In this document: positions 6,674-6,758 of the stretch, in pieces
Position numbering within the stretch: position 1 is the stretch's first letter
Layout: the number at the start of each line of letters is the position of its first letter
Assembly (NCBI GenBank): GCA_015494185.1
Contig: WGBT01000395.1
Span: 1-6,758 of the forward strand
Direction: 5' to 3'
DNA from: Hyphomicrobiales bacterium
GTDB taxonomy: Bacteria > Pseudomonadota > Alphaproteobacteria > Rhizobiales > S144-35
Length of the DNA: 6,758 bases
The notes under the pieces: generated by a model
What the model was told of the DNA's origin: nothing
Seen by the model: only the letters and a program-made list of their open reading frames with translations
The model's database searches: none
Position numbers and translations under genes: made by a program

Positions 6674-6701
6674 GTTCTTATGTTCTAATAGAGATAAGAA
6701 C
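6674..6701. promoter_or_regulatory. Perfect 8-bp inverted repeat, possible operator
   Basis: GTTCTTAT (6674-6681) and ATAAGAAC (6694-6701) are exact inverses separated by 12 bases, 25 bp before the ATG at 6727. The spacer contains TAATAG, which has a weak TTGCTG 17 bp upstream (6663-6668) and could be a -10 box. The arrangement suits a dimeric repressor site over a promoter, or a short mRNA hairpin. Confidence 0.4.
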
Positions 6702-6726
6702 CTAAACACAAAAAAGGGAAAAGACC

Positions 6727-6758
6727 ATGCCAGCAAAAGACAATGACTATGAGAAAAT
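6727..6758 (+). CDS. Start of a truncated gene at the window edge
   Basis: An ATG opens a frame reading MPAKDNDYEK and runs off the window. GGGA (6716-6719) lies seven bases upstream, which is good ribosome-binding spacing. Ten residues, polar and charged, are too few to identify the product. The start and the inverted repeat before it suggest a regulated gene with its own promoter. Confidence 0.55.
   Translation, partial: MPAKDNDYEK

Larger units (their letters stand above)
6433..6726. other. AT-rich intergenic region before the right-end gene
   Basis: This stretch has about 30% G+C across 6481-6720, against roughly half in the genes. It contains a promoter-like sequence, a possible 22-residue ORF and a perfect 8-bp inverted repeat, listed separately. 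The base composition suggests a regulatory region or the edge of transferred DNA leading into the truncated gene. Confidence 0.6.

Overview
The window looks like an ordinary chromosomal stretch of an alphaproteobacterium. The genes are roughly half G+C. PurL is the short type that works with separate PurS and PurQ subunits, and QueG is typical of the group. No plasmid, phage, CRISPR, rRNA or tRNA features were seen. The lineage is an inference from protein style; no marker gene settles it.

Layout, left to right. (1) queG (10-1146, +) encodes epoxyqueuosine reductase, the last step of queuosine tRNA modification. (2) A 477-bp gap (1147-1623) is full of structured non-coding DNA: a 14-bp palindrome, a 132-bp imperfect inverted repeat with a perfect 23-bp stem, a 16-bp tandem duplication, and a 117-bp palindromic element with matching ends and flanking CTACAA direct repeats that resembles a MITE. 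(3) A large alpha/beta hydrolase (1624-3204, +) has two membrane segments inserted between its HGMGEQ and GHSLG motifs. (4) A 139-residue coiled-coil protein of the DUF1640/CCDC90 type (3365-3784, +) has a C-terminal membrane anchor and an internal 75-bp tandem duplication. (5) purL lies convergently on the minus strand (3955-6201), with a likely promoter at 6252-6280. (6) An AT-rich region (about 30% G+C over 6481-6720) carries promoter-like sequence, a possible 22-residue hydrophobic peptide and a perfect 8-bp inverted repeat. It ends at the start of a gene cut off by the window edge (6727 onward, +). A short coding-like stretch sits on the minus strand just upstream of purL.

The genes do not form one pathway. 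QueG (tRNA modification) and PurL (purine synthesis) are housekeeping enzymes. The hydrolase and the coiled-coil protein share a direction and both are predicted to be membrane-associated, but 160 bp separates them and nothing shows a functional link. The most interesting content is the paired palindromic elements after queG, the architecture of the hydrolase, and the AT-rich right end. No convincing new multi-gene system is visible.
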